From Syntrophomonas sp. UBA5314 (GTDB lineage Bacteria > Bacillota > Syntrophomonadia > Syntrophomonadales > Syntrophomonadaceae): a stretch of DNA of 42,115 nucleotides. Made by a program: the position numbers and the translations under genes. Below, one piece after another: positions 1 to 8,371 of this stretch; the first letter of the stretch is position 1, and each line of letters starts with the position of its first letter. The DNA lies in NCBI GenBank assembly GCA_002410325.1, contig DHRK01000007.1:259653-301767 (forward strand), read 5' to 3'. Below the pieces are notes generated by a model that saw only the letters and a program-made list of their open reading frames with translations, ran no database searches and was not told where the DNA came from.

Positions 1-4
1 TATT

Positions 5-745
5 ATGGAAAACCAACTGGGAGCGTTTATTAAGGAGTGGAGAAAAGAAAGAAGCCTGGGGCTGCGGGACCTGTCCAAGCTAACTGGAATCAGTCATGCC
101 TACCTGCATGTTTTAGAAGCAGGTGTCGACCCCCGCACGCAGCGCCCGGTATCCCCCACCCTCCAGAGCCTCCAGAGGTTATCCTCCGGTATGGATGTAT
201 CCCTGGAGGTTATTGTTTCATTGGCGCTTAATCAGGACATCTCATTACAGCAGCCAGGGCGTGTTAACCGTCCAGGAGAGAATGGCCTGGAGGTTCAGGA
301 GGAATCGGGTCCTTATTCTACCTTTTCGGTAGACCAGGACAATTTTCTCCTTGCTCCGGTTCTAGGCAAAATAAGTCCAGGGAAATCCGGTATTTCTGAA
401 GAGGATATCGAAAGCTGGTGGCCGATCGACATATCGATCATGAAGATTCACGGTCGGGATTTTAACAATTACTTTTACCTTAGAAAAAAAGGACGCAGCA
501 TGGAGCCGGTAATAAATGATGGGGATTTAGTACTGGTTAAGAAAGGACCCGTGGAGGACGGCCAAATTGCCGTTATCGTCAAAGACTACGCAGAGGCATG
601 TGTGAATAGGATTCAACACCTGCCGGGTCTTGACCAGCTGATGTTAATTTCCCGCAATCCCGATTACCCGCCCCAGGTTATGAGCACCGACGAGTGCGTC
701 ATCATAGGGCGGGTCATTTTTCGTCTAGGAGAGCCAAAATGGTGA
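5..745 (+). CDS. XRE-family regulator with S24 (LexA/CI-like) C-terminal domain
   Basis: A 246-residue protein with an N-terminal XRE helix-turn-helix (about residues 5-70, containing LRDLSKLTGISHAYLHVLEAG) and a C-terminal S24 fold (about 115-240). Such proteins are phage or mobile-element repressors, and many cleave themselves in a RecA-dependent way with a Ser/Lys dyad. The Ser is present in GRSMEP (Ser165). The position expected to be the catalytic Lys (usual pattern T-V-K-R) reads ACVNRI, with Asn201, so self-cleavage is doubtful. It lies 36 bases upstream of an integrase gene on the same strand, which suggests a mobile-element control module. The ATG at base 5 gives a normal N-terminus, but its ribosome binding site would lie outside the window. 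Family sure; loss of cleavage is inferred. Confidence 0.88.
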   Translation: MENQLGAFIKEWRKERSLGLRDLSKLTGISHAYLHVLEAGVDPRTQRPVSPTLQSLQRLSSGMDVSLEVIVSLALNQDISLQQPGRVNRPGENGLEVQEESGPYSTFSVDQDNFLLAPVLGKISPGKSGISEEDIESWWPIDISIMKIHGRDFNNYFYLRKKGRSMEPVINDGDLVLVKKGPVEDGQIAVIVKDYAEACVNRIQHLPGLDQLMLISRNPDYPPQVMSTDECVIIGRVIFRLGEPKW

Positions 746-752
746 GGGAGCA

Positions 753-771
753 CCCTATTTATATAATAGGG
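753..771 (+). promoter_or_regulatory. Inverted repeat over the integrase ribosome binding site
   Basis: A perfect 7-bp inverted repeat, CCCTATT-TATAT-AATAGGG, lies between the S24 regulator and the integrase. Its right arm runs into the integrase ribosome binding site (GGGAGG, 769-774, eight bases before the ATG at 782). It could be an RNA hairpin limiting translation or an operator for the upstream regulator. There is no T-run after it, so it is not a terminator. Confidence 0.5.
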
Positions 772-781
772 AGGCAAACAA

Positions 782-1924
782 ATGAGAGGACACCTGGAAA
801 AGCGCCGTAAGAATAGTTGGACGATTATCATCGATAGAGGGAGAGACCCAATAACCAAGAAACGAGATAGGATTATTAAATCGGTTGAAGGACCCAAACG
901 GGAAGCCGAAAAGATAATGAACGAACTGCTCTACCAGCTCCAGACCGGCACCTACATAGAAACCAATAATCTAACCCTGGCACAATACCTGATTCACTGG
1001 CTAAACACCTACTGTTCAACCAACCTGGCTCCTAAAACTATACATAGCTATCAAATGGAGGTTTATAAACATATAATCCCCGGTATCGGAGCCATACCTT
1101 TAGAAAAACTCACTCCCCTGCACCTGCAGGCTTATTATACCGATCAGTTGAATTTCGGCCGGCTGGATGGAAAAGGCGGTTTATCTCCCCGCTCAGTTTT
1201 GTACCAGCACCGGATAATTCGAGAAGCCCTTAAACATGCCTACCGCTGGCAGCTGGTGTTTCGCAATGTGGCCGATGCGGTTCAACCTCCACGTCTGAAG
1301 AAAAAAGAAATGTACGTTTTATCCAGGGAGGATGTACTGGTCTTTCTGGAGGGTATACGCGATCATCGGGATTATGCATTGATACTCACTGCTGTTTATA
1401 CCGGGCTACGCCAGGGCGAGCTGCTGGGTCTGACCTGGAAGCATGTTGATTTAGTAAAGAGGACCTTAAACGTCCGCCAACAGCTGCAGTATGTAGCAAA
1501 GCAAGGCTATATTTTCAGAGATCCTAAAACTAATAAGAGCAAGCGCCAGGTCCCTCTTACTCCAGAAGTCGTTCAGGTACTTAAAGAAGTTAGAAAAGAA
1601 CAGGCTCAATATAAGCTTATTAGCGAAGAGTACTTCGATCATGATTTGGTTTTTTGTCTACCCAATGGGAAGCCTTTAGATTCTACTAACCTTACCAAGC
1701 GTTTTAAAAACCTAGCCATTCACCATGGCCATCCAGAGCTACGCTTTCACGACCTGCGCCACACCTGCGCTACCCTTCTACTAGCCGCTGAAGTGGATGC
1801 CAAAAAGGTCCAGGAAATCCTGGGACACGAAAGCATTACCACGACCCTGGACGTTTACGGCCATGTTCTACCCACTATGCAGCGGGAGGCTATGGATAGG
1901 CTAAGCAGCTTTATGAAGGGATAA
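782..1924 (+). CDS. Tyrosine-type site-specific recombinase/integrase
   Basis: A 380-residue phage-type integrase. Residues 1-55 form an arm-type DNA-binding domain, about 60-165 a SAM-like core-binding domain (LTLAQYLIHWLNTY), and 175-375 the catalytic domain. The catalytic residues are visible: Arg210 in TGLRQGELLG, His323 and Arg326 in HDLRH, His349 in LGHES and the nucleophile Tyr359 in DVYGH. The length is typical of integrases of Gram-positive phages and ICEs, and the gene appears intact. The start is supported by GGGAGG eight bases upstream. It follows an S24 regulator. A tRNA-Lys 3' fragment at 15,036-15,081 is a candidate product of this type of enzyme, but the link is inference. Confidence 0.95.
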   Translation: MRGHLEKRRKNSWTIIIDRGRDPITKKRDRIIKSVEGPKREAEKIMNELLYQLQTGTYIETNNLTLAQYLIHWLNTYCSTNLAPKTIHSYQMEVYKHIIPGIGAIPLEKLTPLHLQAYYTDQLNFGRLDGKGGLSPRSVLYQHRIIREALKHAYRWQLVFRNVADAVQPPRLKKKEMYVLSREDVLVFLEGIRDHRDYALILTAVYTGLRQGELLGLTWKHVDLVKRTLNVRQQLQYVAKQGYIFRDPKTNKSKRQVPLTPEVVQVLKEVRKEQAQYKLISEEYFDHDLVFCLPNGKPLDSTNLTKRFKNLAIHHGHPELRFHDLRHTCATLLLAAEVDAKKVQEILGHESITTTLDVYGHVLPTMQREAMDRLSSFMKG

Positions 1925-1956
1925 TTAATTTAAAGATTAAGAGCCTTGAGCATTCG

Positions 1957-2973
1957 CTATTGCTTATTTTGAGTTAACAGACTTCTATCTTCCATTTGCG
2001 GGGGTTCTTCCAGCCACTTATGCTTAATCATTAGTTTTCCGCCTTCTCTGGCAAAGTCTAATGTATCTTTTGCCGAAATTGCGAGTTTTGCTGGAAGATC
2101 ACTTCTCATACTAAAAGACATGCCTAATGCACTATTTCCTACTGAATAGCTGGCCATAATATTTGTACAATACATCATTATCTTATCCGAGAACGGCGGC
2201 ACTACAGAATCTGTTGCTTTGCCCGCCCATGTACTGGGTGGTTGAATGTCGCTTTGCAATAAAAGACTGCTTGTATTACTAACTATCTTTTTAGCAAGTT
2301 CTTTCCCTGATATAAAGTACTCTTTAATCTCTTTTTCTTTAGCAACCTGAGAAAAACCGGCCATTAATTGCATTCCGAAAATGTTAACCTCTAGTGTCTG
2401 AAATAGGTATGCTATTTCAAGTGTATTCAAAGCACGTTTATTTCCAAATAGGCGGATTCCACTCATATATTTTTCTTCTTCAATAAATTCTACTTCTTTA
2501 GGCATGGATACATAGGGAGGTTTTGCTAAAACACCCTGGTCTGTAAGATACTCAGTACAGATACGGTAGGTTTCTTGTGAGTTCTTTACAGTACTTTCAT
2601 AAAAATTCAGAATATCTTCTCTATATGACATTCCCAGGTGTATTGCATTAAATCCCAGATTTATTTTCATCATTACTCGAAGAAACATAATATGAAATAT
2701 ATCATCGAACAAAATCGGCGCGTCATCAAAAATATCTTGGTCCGTAAATGCTTCTGGAATAACTGCGCTTTCTTTATGGTATATTCCCTCAATTTTAGTA
2801 AGAAGTTTTTCGTTTTCCTTTACATGATTTTCCAATATTTTTCTGGCTTTTTTGTCTTTTGAATCCTGAGCGAATCGGTTAACAAAGACACCCATTAATG
2901 ATTTTATTTGATATGTCATCCATAATGTACCCACTTCTGAAGAAGAAATGGTACTTTTTGTTATCGTGGGCAT
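1957..2973 (-). CDS. DUF3231 family protein
   Basis: A 338-residue, largely alpha-helical soluble protein made of two similar halves (about 10-165 and 180-325). Each half starts with a helix of the kind SSEVGTLWMTYQIKS or NTLEIAYLFQTLEVNIFG, as in the DUF3231 family of Bacilli and Clostridia, where each half resembles a ferritin-like four-helix bundle. Family members are common in spore formers and their function is unsettled. No signal peptide or membrane segment is seen. The start has an excellent ribosome binding site (AAGGAGGA) eight bases upstream on the minus strand. It is transcribed convergently with the integrase, with only 32 bases between the stops, and divergently from the kinase gene. 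Confidence 0.8.
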   Translation of the reverse strand: MPTITKSTISSSEVGTLWMTYQIKSLMGVFVNRFAQDSKDKKARKILENHVKENEKLLTKIEGIYHKESAVIPEAFTDQDIFDDAPILFDDIFHIMFLRVMMKINLGFNAIHLGMSYREDILNFYESTVKNSQETYRICTEYLTDQGVLAKPPYVSMPKEVEFIEEEKYMSGIRLFGNKRALNTLEIAYLFQTLEVNIFGMQLMAGFSQVAKEKEIKEYFISGKELAKKIVSNTSSLLLQSDIQPPSTWAGKATDSVVPPFSDKIMMYCTNIMASYSVGNSALGMSFSMRSDLPAKLAISAKDTLDFAREGGKLMIKHKWLEEPPQMEDRSLLTQNKQ

Positions 2974-3117
2974 TTATTATTCCTCCTTGTTTAAAATAGC
3001 TCTGATTAGTTTTTACAGGTTTCATTAGAAATATTAATTCGTCGAGAAATCAAGGGAATGCTCAGGTGAGGCGGCGGCTGTTATCCTTGGAGGATAATCG
3101 TTTATAAGGCTACTTAC

Positions 3118-3143
3118 TGGAAACATGGCCCACGCTGTTTCCA
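3118..3143. repeat. Inverted repeat upstream of the kinase gene
   Basis: TGGAAACA and TGTTTCCA form a perfect 8-bp inverted repeat around a 10-base spacer, in the 300-base gap between the divergent DUF3231 and kinase genes. A smaller one (TTATCC-TTGGA-GGATAA, about 3080-3096) lies just left of it. Either could be an operator or a leader hairpin. I see no gene in the gap. Confidence 0.45.
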
Positions 3144-3278
3144 TATTACATTCGACTTCTACTTACGTCTTTATCTGTTCCTCATACAGCTCTCCAAATA
3201 GAGGTATAGAGCATTTCCCGGCGAAATAACATACATGTGTTGTTCTTTGTCCAATTGTTTTTTGATGGAGGATTTTAC

Positions 3279-4763
3279 GTGAACATACCACTTCGTATTT
3301 TAATCGTTGAAGAAGCAGAAATTGATTCGATGCTGCAGTTAAAGGCCCTGCACAGCAACGGCTATCAACAGATGTATAAAAGAGTAGACAGAACTGATGA
3401 TCTAATCGCAGCTTTAAGCGAGGGGCCCTGGGATATTGTCATCGTTGATGTGAGTGTCCTGCAGTTTAACGAAAAGTCAATATTGAAGATGATTAAAGAT
3501 AGCGGGGTGAATCTGCCCTGTCTTATTTTATCTGAAATGCAGGATGGAAAACGGCTGGTAAAAACCATTAAATTTGGATTAGAGGAAGCCATAGTTGAGG
3601 GCAACCTGGATGAATTCATACCCTCTATAAGGGGTGAAGTTCATGATGCTTTATTGAACAATATGCACAGGGTAACCGATAAAGAGGTGCGGGATCAAAA
3701 AGAATGGTTCCGAGTCACTCTGGCCAGTATAGGCGATGCGGTTATTACCACTGACACTTCCAGCGTCGTTACCTTCATGAATCCGGTTGCCGAGGAAATT
3801 ACGGGCTATACTCAGGAAGAAGCAATCGGTAAGCCCATCAGCTATGTGTTTAGGATTTTTAACGAGATTACCCTGGCACCGGCTGAAATCCCGGTGGATA
3901 GAGTAATTAAGGAAGGCTTTATTATTGGCCTAGCCAATCATACCGGGCTGGTTACCAAGAGTGGTGAAACCCGTTCCATTGCCGATTCTGCCGCTCCCAT
4001 CCGCAGCGATGGCGGCGATATTATTGGCGTGGTTATGGTATTTCGAGATATTACAGATTCTAAGCAAATGGAAGAGCAGATGGCTCGCCTGGATAAATTG
4101 AACGTTGTGGGGCAAATGGCGGCTGGGATTGCTCATGAGATAAGAAACCCCATGACAACCGTACATGGTTTTTTACAACTCCTTAAAATCAACAGCGATT
4201 TCAGCAAATATGAAGAGTATTTTGATGTAATGATTAATGAACTGGATCGGGCTAATTCAATCATCTCTGGCTTTCTATCCCTTGCCAAAGAAAGAGCAAT
4301 AGAAGTGGGAGAAGAGAACCTCAACCAAATCATTCAGAGTATAGCTCCCCTTATCCAGGCCGAGGCCATCATAGATAACAAGCTGGTGCAATTAGAATTG
4401 GCCGAAATACCCGATCTGAAATTAAGCCAAAATGACATTCGCCAGCTAATATTAAATCTGGTACGCAACGCATTGGAAGCATCAGGCCCCAACAAAAAGA
4501 TTGTGTTGCGCACTTTTCTAGAAGATGGCCATGTAGTTTTTGCGGTGGAGGACGAGGGAGAAGGCATTGATCCGCATGTATTGGAAAAGCTAGGCACTCC
4601 CTTTTTGAGCACCAAAGATAACGGCACTGGTTTGGGTTTGGTTGTTTGTTATAATGTGGCCGAGAAGCATGGGGCTTCCATAAAGGTGGACACAGGCAGC
4701 GAAGGGACTACGTTTTCGGTATGGTTTAAGGCACTATCGGATCAGCCAGGTCTTTTTTCATGA
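3279..4763 (+). CDS. Soluble REC-PAS-histidine kinase, sporulation-kinase type
   Basis: A 494-residue cytoplasmic sensor kinase with three parts: an N-terminal receiver-like domain (1-120), a PAS domain (about 140-260) and a HisKA/HATPase core. The H-box is GIAHEIRNPMTT (His286), followed by an N-box (NLVRNALEAS), G1 (DEGEGI) and G2 (NGTGLGL). The H-box context followed by GFLQLL resembles Bacillus KinA-KinE, which feed Spo0A. The receiver keeps Asp57, but the conserved Lys is absent (AIVEGN), so it may sense rather than accept phosphate. The GTG at 3279, with GGAGG seven bases upstream and a classical receiver start (LRILIVE), is preferred to an ATG 42 bases earlier that lacks a site. No membrane segment and no partner regulator nearby. 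Confidence 0.87.
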   Translation: MNIPLRILIVEEAEIDSMLQLKALHSNGYQQMYKRVDRTDDLIAALSEGPWDIVIVDVSVLQFNEKSILKMIKDSGVNLPCLILSEMQDGKRLVKTIKFGLEEAIVEGNLDEFIPSIRGEVHDALLNNMHRVTDKEVRDQKEWFRVTLASIGDAVITTDTSSVVTFMNPVAEEITGYTQEEAIGKPISYVFRIFNEITLAPAEIPVDRVIKEGFIIGLANHTGLVTKSGETRSIADSAAPIRSDGGDIIGVVMVFRDITDSKQMEEQMARLDKLNVVGQMAAGIAHEIRNPMTTVHGFLQLLKINSDFSKYEEYFDVMINELDRANSIISGFLSLAKERAIEVGEENLNQIIQSIAPLIQAEAIIDNKLVQLELAEIPDLKLSQNDIRQLILNLVRNALEASGPNKKIVLRTFLEDGHVVFAVEDEGEGIDPHVLEKLGTPFLSTKDNGTGLGLVVCYNVAEKHGASIKVDTGSEGTTFSVWFKALSDQPGLFS

Positions 4764-4781
4764 TCTGCTAGGGAGAAATCC

Positions 4782-5267
4782 TCAGGCGGTTCTGAGTTTC
4801 CCGATCCCGAGGGACAGATTGTCCCAGAGAACCTCTTCTACCATTTGCGATTGGTTTTCCTCGCAGTGGATAATTAGAACCACCTCGGAGGTTTTGTTTC
4901 CGGATGCGTTCTTCTTGAGGCTTCGGGCCTGCTTGCCCGAAGCGAGCAGTTTGCCTACATAGTAGTCAAGTAGGAAACCAAGCACAACCCCAAAGCTCAA
5001 TCCAATCAGCCCCCACAGGACCGGGCCCAATTTCCAAAAGTATCCATATACGACGCCCAGCTCCATAAAAACAGCACCCAGAACCATGGCCCCGTCTATC
5101 TGGCTGACTCCATCAGCCCGGTGAATGGTGTCCAGTATTTTTCGTTTTTCCACCTTTTTATCCAGGGGAATAGCAACAATTCTCTCTCGGAGTATCCCAT
5201 TCTGTTCCAGTTCGCTAATGGCCAGCTCCAGGTATTCCGAATATTCAAATGTTGCCGTAATGAACAT
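4782..5267 (-). CDS. Small two-helix membrane protein, paralog of 7753-8232
   Basis: A 161-residue protein I do not recognise. A soluble N-terminal part (1-60, ending RKILDTIHRADG) is followed by two glycine-rich hydrophobic segments (about 62-82 and 85-107), a basic linker and a C-terminal strand-rich part (VVLIIHC ... VEEVLWDNLSLGIG). The layout, soluble half / glycine-rich hairpin / soluble half, recalls YflT/DUF1269-like stress proteins, but I cannot assign it. Its paralog at 7753-8232 shares KILDTIHRADG and the LWDNL-LG-G ending. It lies 14 bases downstream of the multi-membrane gene 5282-6076, with GGAGAGAAGG before its ATG, and is probably co-transcribed with it. Confidence 0.8.
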   Translation of the reverse strand: MFITATFEYSEYLELAISELEQNGILRERIVAIPLDKKVEKRKILDTIHRADGVSQIDGAMVLGAVFMELGVVYGYFWKLGPVLWGLIGLSFGVVLGFLLDYYVGKLLASGKQARSLKKNASGNKTSEVVLIIHCEENQSQMVEEVLWDNLSLGIGKLRTA

Positions 5268-5281
5268 AATACCTTCTCTCC

Positions 5282-6076
5282 TTATACAGGCATTAGAGCG
5301 TCAGGGCTCTGGTAATTATCTTTTAGGAACCTGGCTTGTTCTGCTTCAGCCAGCTTATTATACTCCACACAGTTTACGTAAGAATCATAAATAGCAAAGA
5401 CATACATAGAAGGCAGAAACAAAAACCATTGCATATCAACCACAGATTTAGCCATGGCAAACTGCCCGATAAAACTCAGATGGATCGCGGGCAGAATGTT
5501 GGAAAGGTAGCTTACCGATATCCACCATATAAGCACAAAAAAACTGGTAGGAACCCGGTGGGTGTAAAGATGGCCCACACCTGGTATGATAGCCGACCAC
5601 ACCAGGGCCAGCCAGGGGTGCTTTTTTTCCAAAATATTTATTTCTATGGTATTGATTTTGCTGGGTAATACAATGGAATCTTCCCTATCAGCCAGGATCG
5701 ACATTTTGTTCAAGTCAACGGTCCGGCGGTAGGCATCCCAGATGGCAAATATATAGACCGGCGCATAGAGTAGCAGCCATCGGGTATCGATTACCTGGCG
5801 GGCCAGCTCGAATTGACCGCCAAAGGAATATAATATACAGAGGTTAAGCTTGGCCTTTACATTGATAAGCAGCTCCCAGACCACCAGTAAGAAACCTTTG
5901 ACATAGCTGCCCAGGATGATATGCCCAAAGCCGGGAAAAGCGGCTGACCACCAGGCGGTCACCCAGGGGTTTTTCAAGTGCAGCATATTGGTAGCGACTG
6001 AGCTTATATGACCTTTGGGCCGGCGTAGATTTCTTACCGAAACCGGCTGTTTACTTTCAACTATTGCATTTTCCAA
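5282..6076 (-). CDS. Duplicated multi-pass membrane protein, paralog of 6945-7748
   Basis: A 264-residue membrane protein with an internal duplication. Each half begins with a Pro-Trp, glycine-rich hydrophobic segment (NPWVTAWWSAAFPGFGHIILG; HPWLALVWSAIIPGVGHLYTH) and ends with another followed by a charged stretch (FAIWDAYRRTVDLNK; FAIYDSYVNCVEYNK). The P-G-x-G-H motif is reminiscent of TM2-like membrane domains. About six to eight hydrophobic segments are seen and the N-terminus is basic. The start is a TTG preceded by AAGGAG ten bases upstream. It is very similar along its whole length to 6945-7748 and shares the downstream partner type, so the block was duplicated in inverted orientation. 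Function unknown. Confidence 0.82.
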   Translation of the reverse strand: MENAIVESKQPVSVRNLRRPKGHISSVATNMLHLKNPWVTAWWSAAFPGFGHIILGSYVKGFLLVVWELLINVKAKLNLCILYSFGGQFELARQVIDTRWLLLYAPVYIFAIWDAYRRTVDLNKMSILADREDSIVLPSKINTIEINILEKKHPWLALVWSAIIPGVGHLYTHRVPTSFFVLIWWISVSYLSNILPAIHLSFIGQFAMAKSVVDMQWFLFLPSMYVFAIYDSYVNCVEYNKLAEAEQARFLKDNYQSPDALMPV

Positions 6077-6117
6077 AGGCCTACCACTCCTTGTGCAGTC
6101 GATTACTGAATTCTAGT

Positions 6118-6138
6118 ATTACCAAGTACAGTGGTAAT
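6118..6138. promoter_or_regulatory. Inverted repeat in the divergent intergenic region
   Basis: ATTACCA and TGGTAAT form a perfect 7-bp inverted repeat around a 7-base spacer, 42 bases upstream of the minus-strand start at 6076 in the 267-base gap between the two divergent membrane-protein blocks. This is the form of an operator that could control one or both. I see no gene and no clear sigma-A promoter in the gap. Confidence 0.4.
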
Positions 6139-6343
6139 ATCCATTACAAATAATATTATCCAGAAATTGTAGGCCCGCGAATCAGATTTCGGTTTCCTAT
6201 CTAGTTGTAGACAACCATTGGGATAAGGGAAACTAATTTTTCAGGCATCCGGTATGCTATAAGCACGAATAGGTCCCTCGAGAATAACAGATAATATTGA
6301 GAAATCAGTACGCAATAAATGGATAAGGGAGCGTGTTATTTGT

Positions 6344-6964
6344 TTGAATGCTTTTCTGCACGGATTTAAGGTTCCTGTAAAGCTCTACTGGGAATCCAGT
6401 TATGAAAAAATCCTGGAAACTCAGCGCAGCTTAACAGATCTACATATACAAAACTGGCTGCTATATGGCTTTCCCAGGTGGACCTGGTGGTTCCTGCTGT
6501 TCTGGACCATTTTCCCTCTTTTTATCTGGTGGAAATATCTTGACCGCAGGCGTTTCCTGGAAATCAGCTTTTTCGGAGTGATGATCAGCATCAGCTCGGG
6601 CATCCTGGATTCGGTTGGAGTACAGCTCCTCCTGTGGACTTATCCTTATGGCCTGGTGCCAGCATTACCCAATTTCTTTCCCATCGATTATGTGGCCATC
6701 CCGGTGATCTTCATGCTGGTTTATCAAAAATACCAGAAGTGGAAAGGATTTATCATAGCCAGCACATTTGTGGCCTCGGTATTGTCGCTGGTATTAGACC
6801 CAATTATTGTTTACCTGAATATTTACCAGCCTCTTTCCTGGCAGTATTACTACTCAATCCCGACTTTCGTCTTTATGGTTTGTTTTTGCAAATGGGTAAC
6901 AATAATCGTTACCGGCCAGGATTCTAGATACAAGGGGGTTGCCAGTGGAGAGAAAGCAGCCTGA
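6344..6964 (+). CDS. CBO0543-like integral membrane protein
   Basis: A 206-residue membrane protein with about five hydrophobic segments (residues ~47-65, 73-95, 108-128, 135-155, 170-190). The stretch FPIDYVAIPVIFMLVYQKY and the overall size resemble the CBO0543 family found in clostridial and bacillary spore formers, whose function is unknown. The TTG start is chosen because other possible starts nearby are out of frame or run into stops; AAGGGAG lies 12 bases upstream. It overlaps the next gene by about 20 bases, so the two are translationally coupled. It has no counterpart in the inverted block on the other side, so the duplication is not perfectly symmetrical. Confidence 0.7.
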   Translation: MNAFLHGFKVPVKLYWESSYEKILETQRSLTDLHIQNWLLYGFPRWTWWFLLFWTIFPLFIWWKYLDRRRFLEISFFGVMISISSGILDSVGVQLLLWTYPYGLVPALPNFFPIDYVAIPVIFMLVYQKYQKWKGFIIASTFVASVLSLVLDPIIVYLNIYQPLSWQYYYSIPTFVFMVCFCKWVTIIVTGQDSRYKGVASGEKAA

Positions 6965-7748
6965 GTCGATTCGCAATAAAAGACGGCCAGTAGGGATTGT
7001 CAACTCAATTACTACCAATTACATTCATTTAAGAAACCCCTGGGTGACAGCTCTTTGGTCAGCCATGTTCCCGGGATTCGGTTATATTATCATGGGCAGC
7101 TATATCAAAGGATTTCTCTTGATAGCGTGGGAATTATTAATCAATACCCAGGCCCATATTAATACGGCGATCATGTACACTTATCTAGGGCAGTTTGACC
7201 TGGCCAGAGAAATATTGAACGTTCGGTGGACGCTGCTGTATTTATCGGTATGGGCCTTTAGCATATGGGGGAGTTATTCTTTAACTATTGACTTAAATAA
7301 ATTGGCGATTCTGGGCATCCGGGAAGATTCCACCATGCTGCCCGTCACCATAGGTGCAATGGATATAAACTTTTTGGATAAGAGGCAGCCCTGGGTATCG
7401 GTGGGGCTTTCCCTGCTTTCTCCAGGACTCGGTCATTTATATACTCACCGCATTCCCACCAGCTTCTTCCTGCTATCATTAACCATTGGAACGGTATATA
7501 TGTCTCATATACTTGAAGCCATACAGTACACTGCGGTGGGCGCTTTCAGCCAGGCCACCGCAGTTCTCGATCCGCAATGGTTCCTCTTTATACCTTCGCT
7601 CTACGGTTTTGCCGTTTACGATTCTTATGTTAATACAGTGGAGTACAATAAGTTGTTTGAACAAGAACAGGCCAGGTTCTTAAGAGACAATTATCAGAAT
7701 CCAAAGTTCAGCTCACGATTAACCGAAACTAAGAGCCAGGAGAATTGA
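6945..7748 (+). CDS. Duplicated multi-pass membrane protein, paralog of 5282-6076
   Basis: A 267-residue protein, the plus-strand twin of the gene at 5282-6076. Shared landmarks are KQP-S-RN-RRP at the N-terminus, NPWVTALWSAMFPGFGYIIMG, SY-KGFLL-WELLIN, HLYTHR-PTSFF and YDSYVN-VEYNKL. It has the same two-half architecture with PG-G motifs and several hydrophobic segments. The GTG at 6945, with AAGGGGG six bases upstream, is preferred; a TTG at 6939 is also in frame. It overlaps the upstream CBO0543-like gene and is followed after four bases by the small membrane protein gene, the same gene order as in the inverted block. Unknown function. Confidence 0.82.
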   Translation: MERKQPESIRNKRRPVGIVNSITTNYIHLRNPWVTALWSAMFPGFGYIIMGSYIKGFLLIAWELLINTQAHINTAIMYTYLGQFDLAREILNVRWTLLYLSVWAFSIWGSYSLTIDLNKLAILGIREDSTMLPVTIGAMDINFLDKRQPWVSVGLSLLSPGLGHLYTHRIPTSFFLLSLTIGTVYMSHILEAIQYTAVGAFSQATAVLDPQWFLFIPSLYGFAVYDSYVNTVEYNKLFEQEQARFLRDNYQNPKFSSRLTETKSQEN

Positions 7749-7752
7749 TAAG

Positions 7753-8232
7753 ATGTTTGTCTGCGGATCCTTTGCATATAGTTTTCATCTGGAGCTCGTC
7801 ATTTCCGAACTAGAAAAGAAAGGTGTTTCCAGAGATGCCATCGCGGCCGTTCTGATGGACAGCCGGGTGGAAGAGCGAAAAATCCTGGATACCATCCACC
7901 GGGCCGACGGGATTAGCTCCTTTGACGCAGCTTCGTTACTGGGAACTTTTTGCATGCTGGCAGGCGCTATTTACGGCTTTGTATTACATTGGGGGCCAAT
8001 TATATGGGGTTTAATAGGGTTATTAGCAGGTTCTCTTCTAGGACTACTGGGTGATATTCTGATGCGTCAAACAAGTCCTAAAAATCCTTCCAAGAGGAAA
8101 ACAACGGGTACTGCGAAAGGAGAATCTCCTCAGGTTTTCATTATTGTAGAGTGTAGTCAAGAGCAGGTTGCTATGGTGAAAGAGAAGCTATGGGATAACC
8201 TAGCTCTCGGAGTTGGAACACTTTCAGGGTAG
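7753..8232 (+). CDS. Small two-helix membrane protein, paralog of 4782-5267
   Basis: A 159-residue twin of the protein at 4782-5267. The N-terminus matches in pattern (MFVCGSFAYSFHLELVISELE against MFITATFEYSEYLELAISELE), as do RKILDTIHRADG, two glycine-rich hydrophobic segments (about 60-105), a basic linker (PSKRKTTGTAK) and the LWDNLALGVG ending. AGGAGA lies nine bases before the ATG, and only four bases separate it from the preceding gene. In both blocks this gene is last, directly after the multi-pass gene, which suggests the two products act together. No family assigned. Confidence 0.8.
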   Translation: MFVCGSFAYSFHLELVISELEKKGVSRDAIAAVLMDSRVEERKILDTIHRADGISSFDAASLLGTFCMLAGAIYGFVLHWGPIIWGLIGLLAGSLLGLLGDILMRQTSPKNPSKRKTTGTAKGESPQVFIIVECSQEQVAMVKEKLWDNLALGVGTLSG

Positions 8233-8371
8233 AAGGCAGCCCGGTATCCACAAAATCTCAAGCCCAGCCAATTGAAACAAAATCCAGTATTTTAACATCT
8301 TGCTCCAGAAGGCAACATCCGAATCACATCCTTCCATCCCATAGTCAACCCCCATGTCGGGCACATAAAGA

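Noticed and set aside
3080..3143. Terminator between the DUF3231 and kinase genes
   Set aside because: The inverted repeats lack a T-run and the flanking genes are divergent, so a terminator is not expected.
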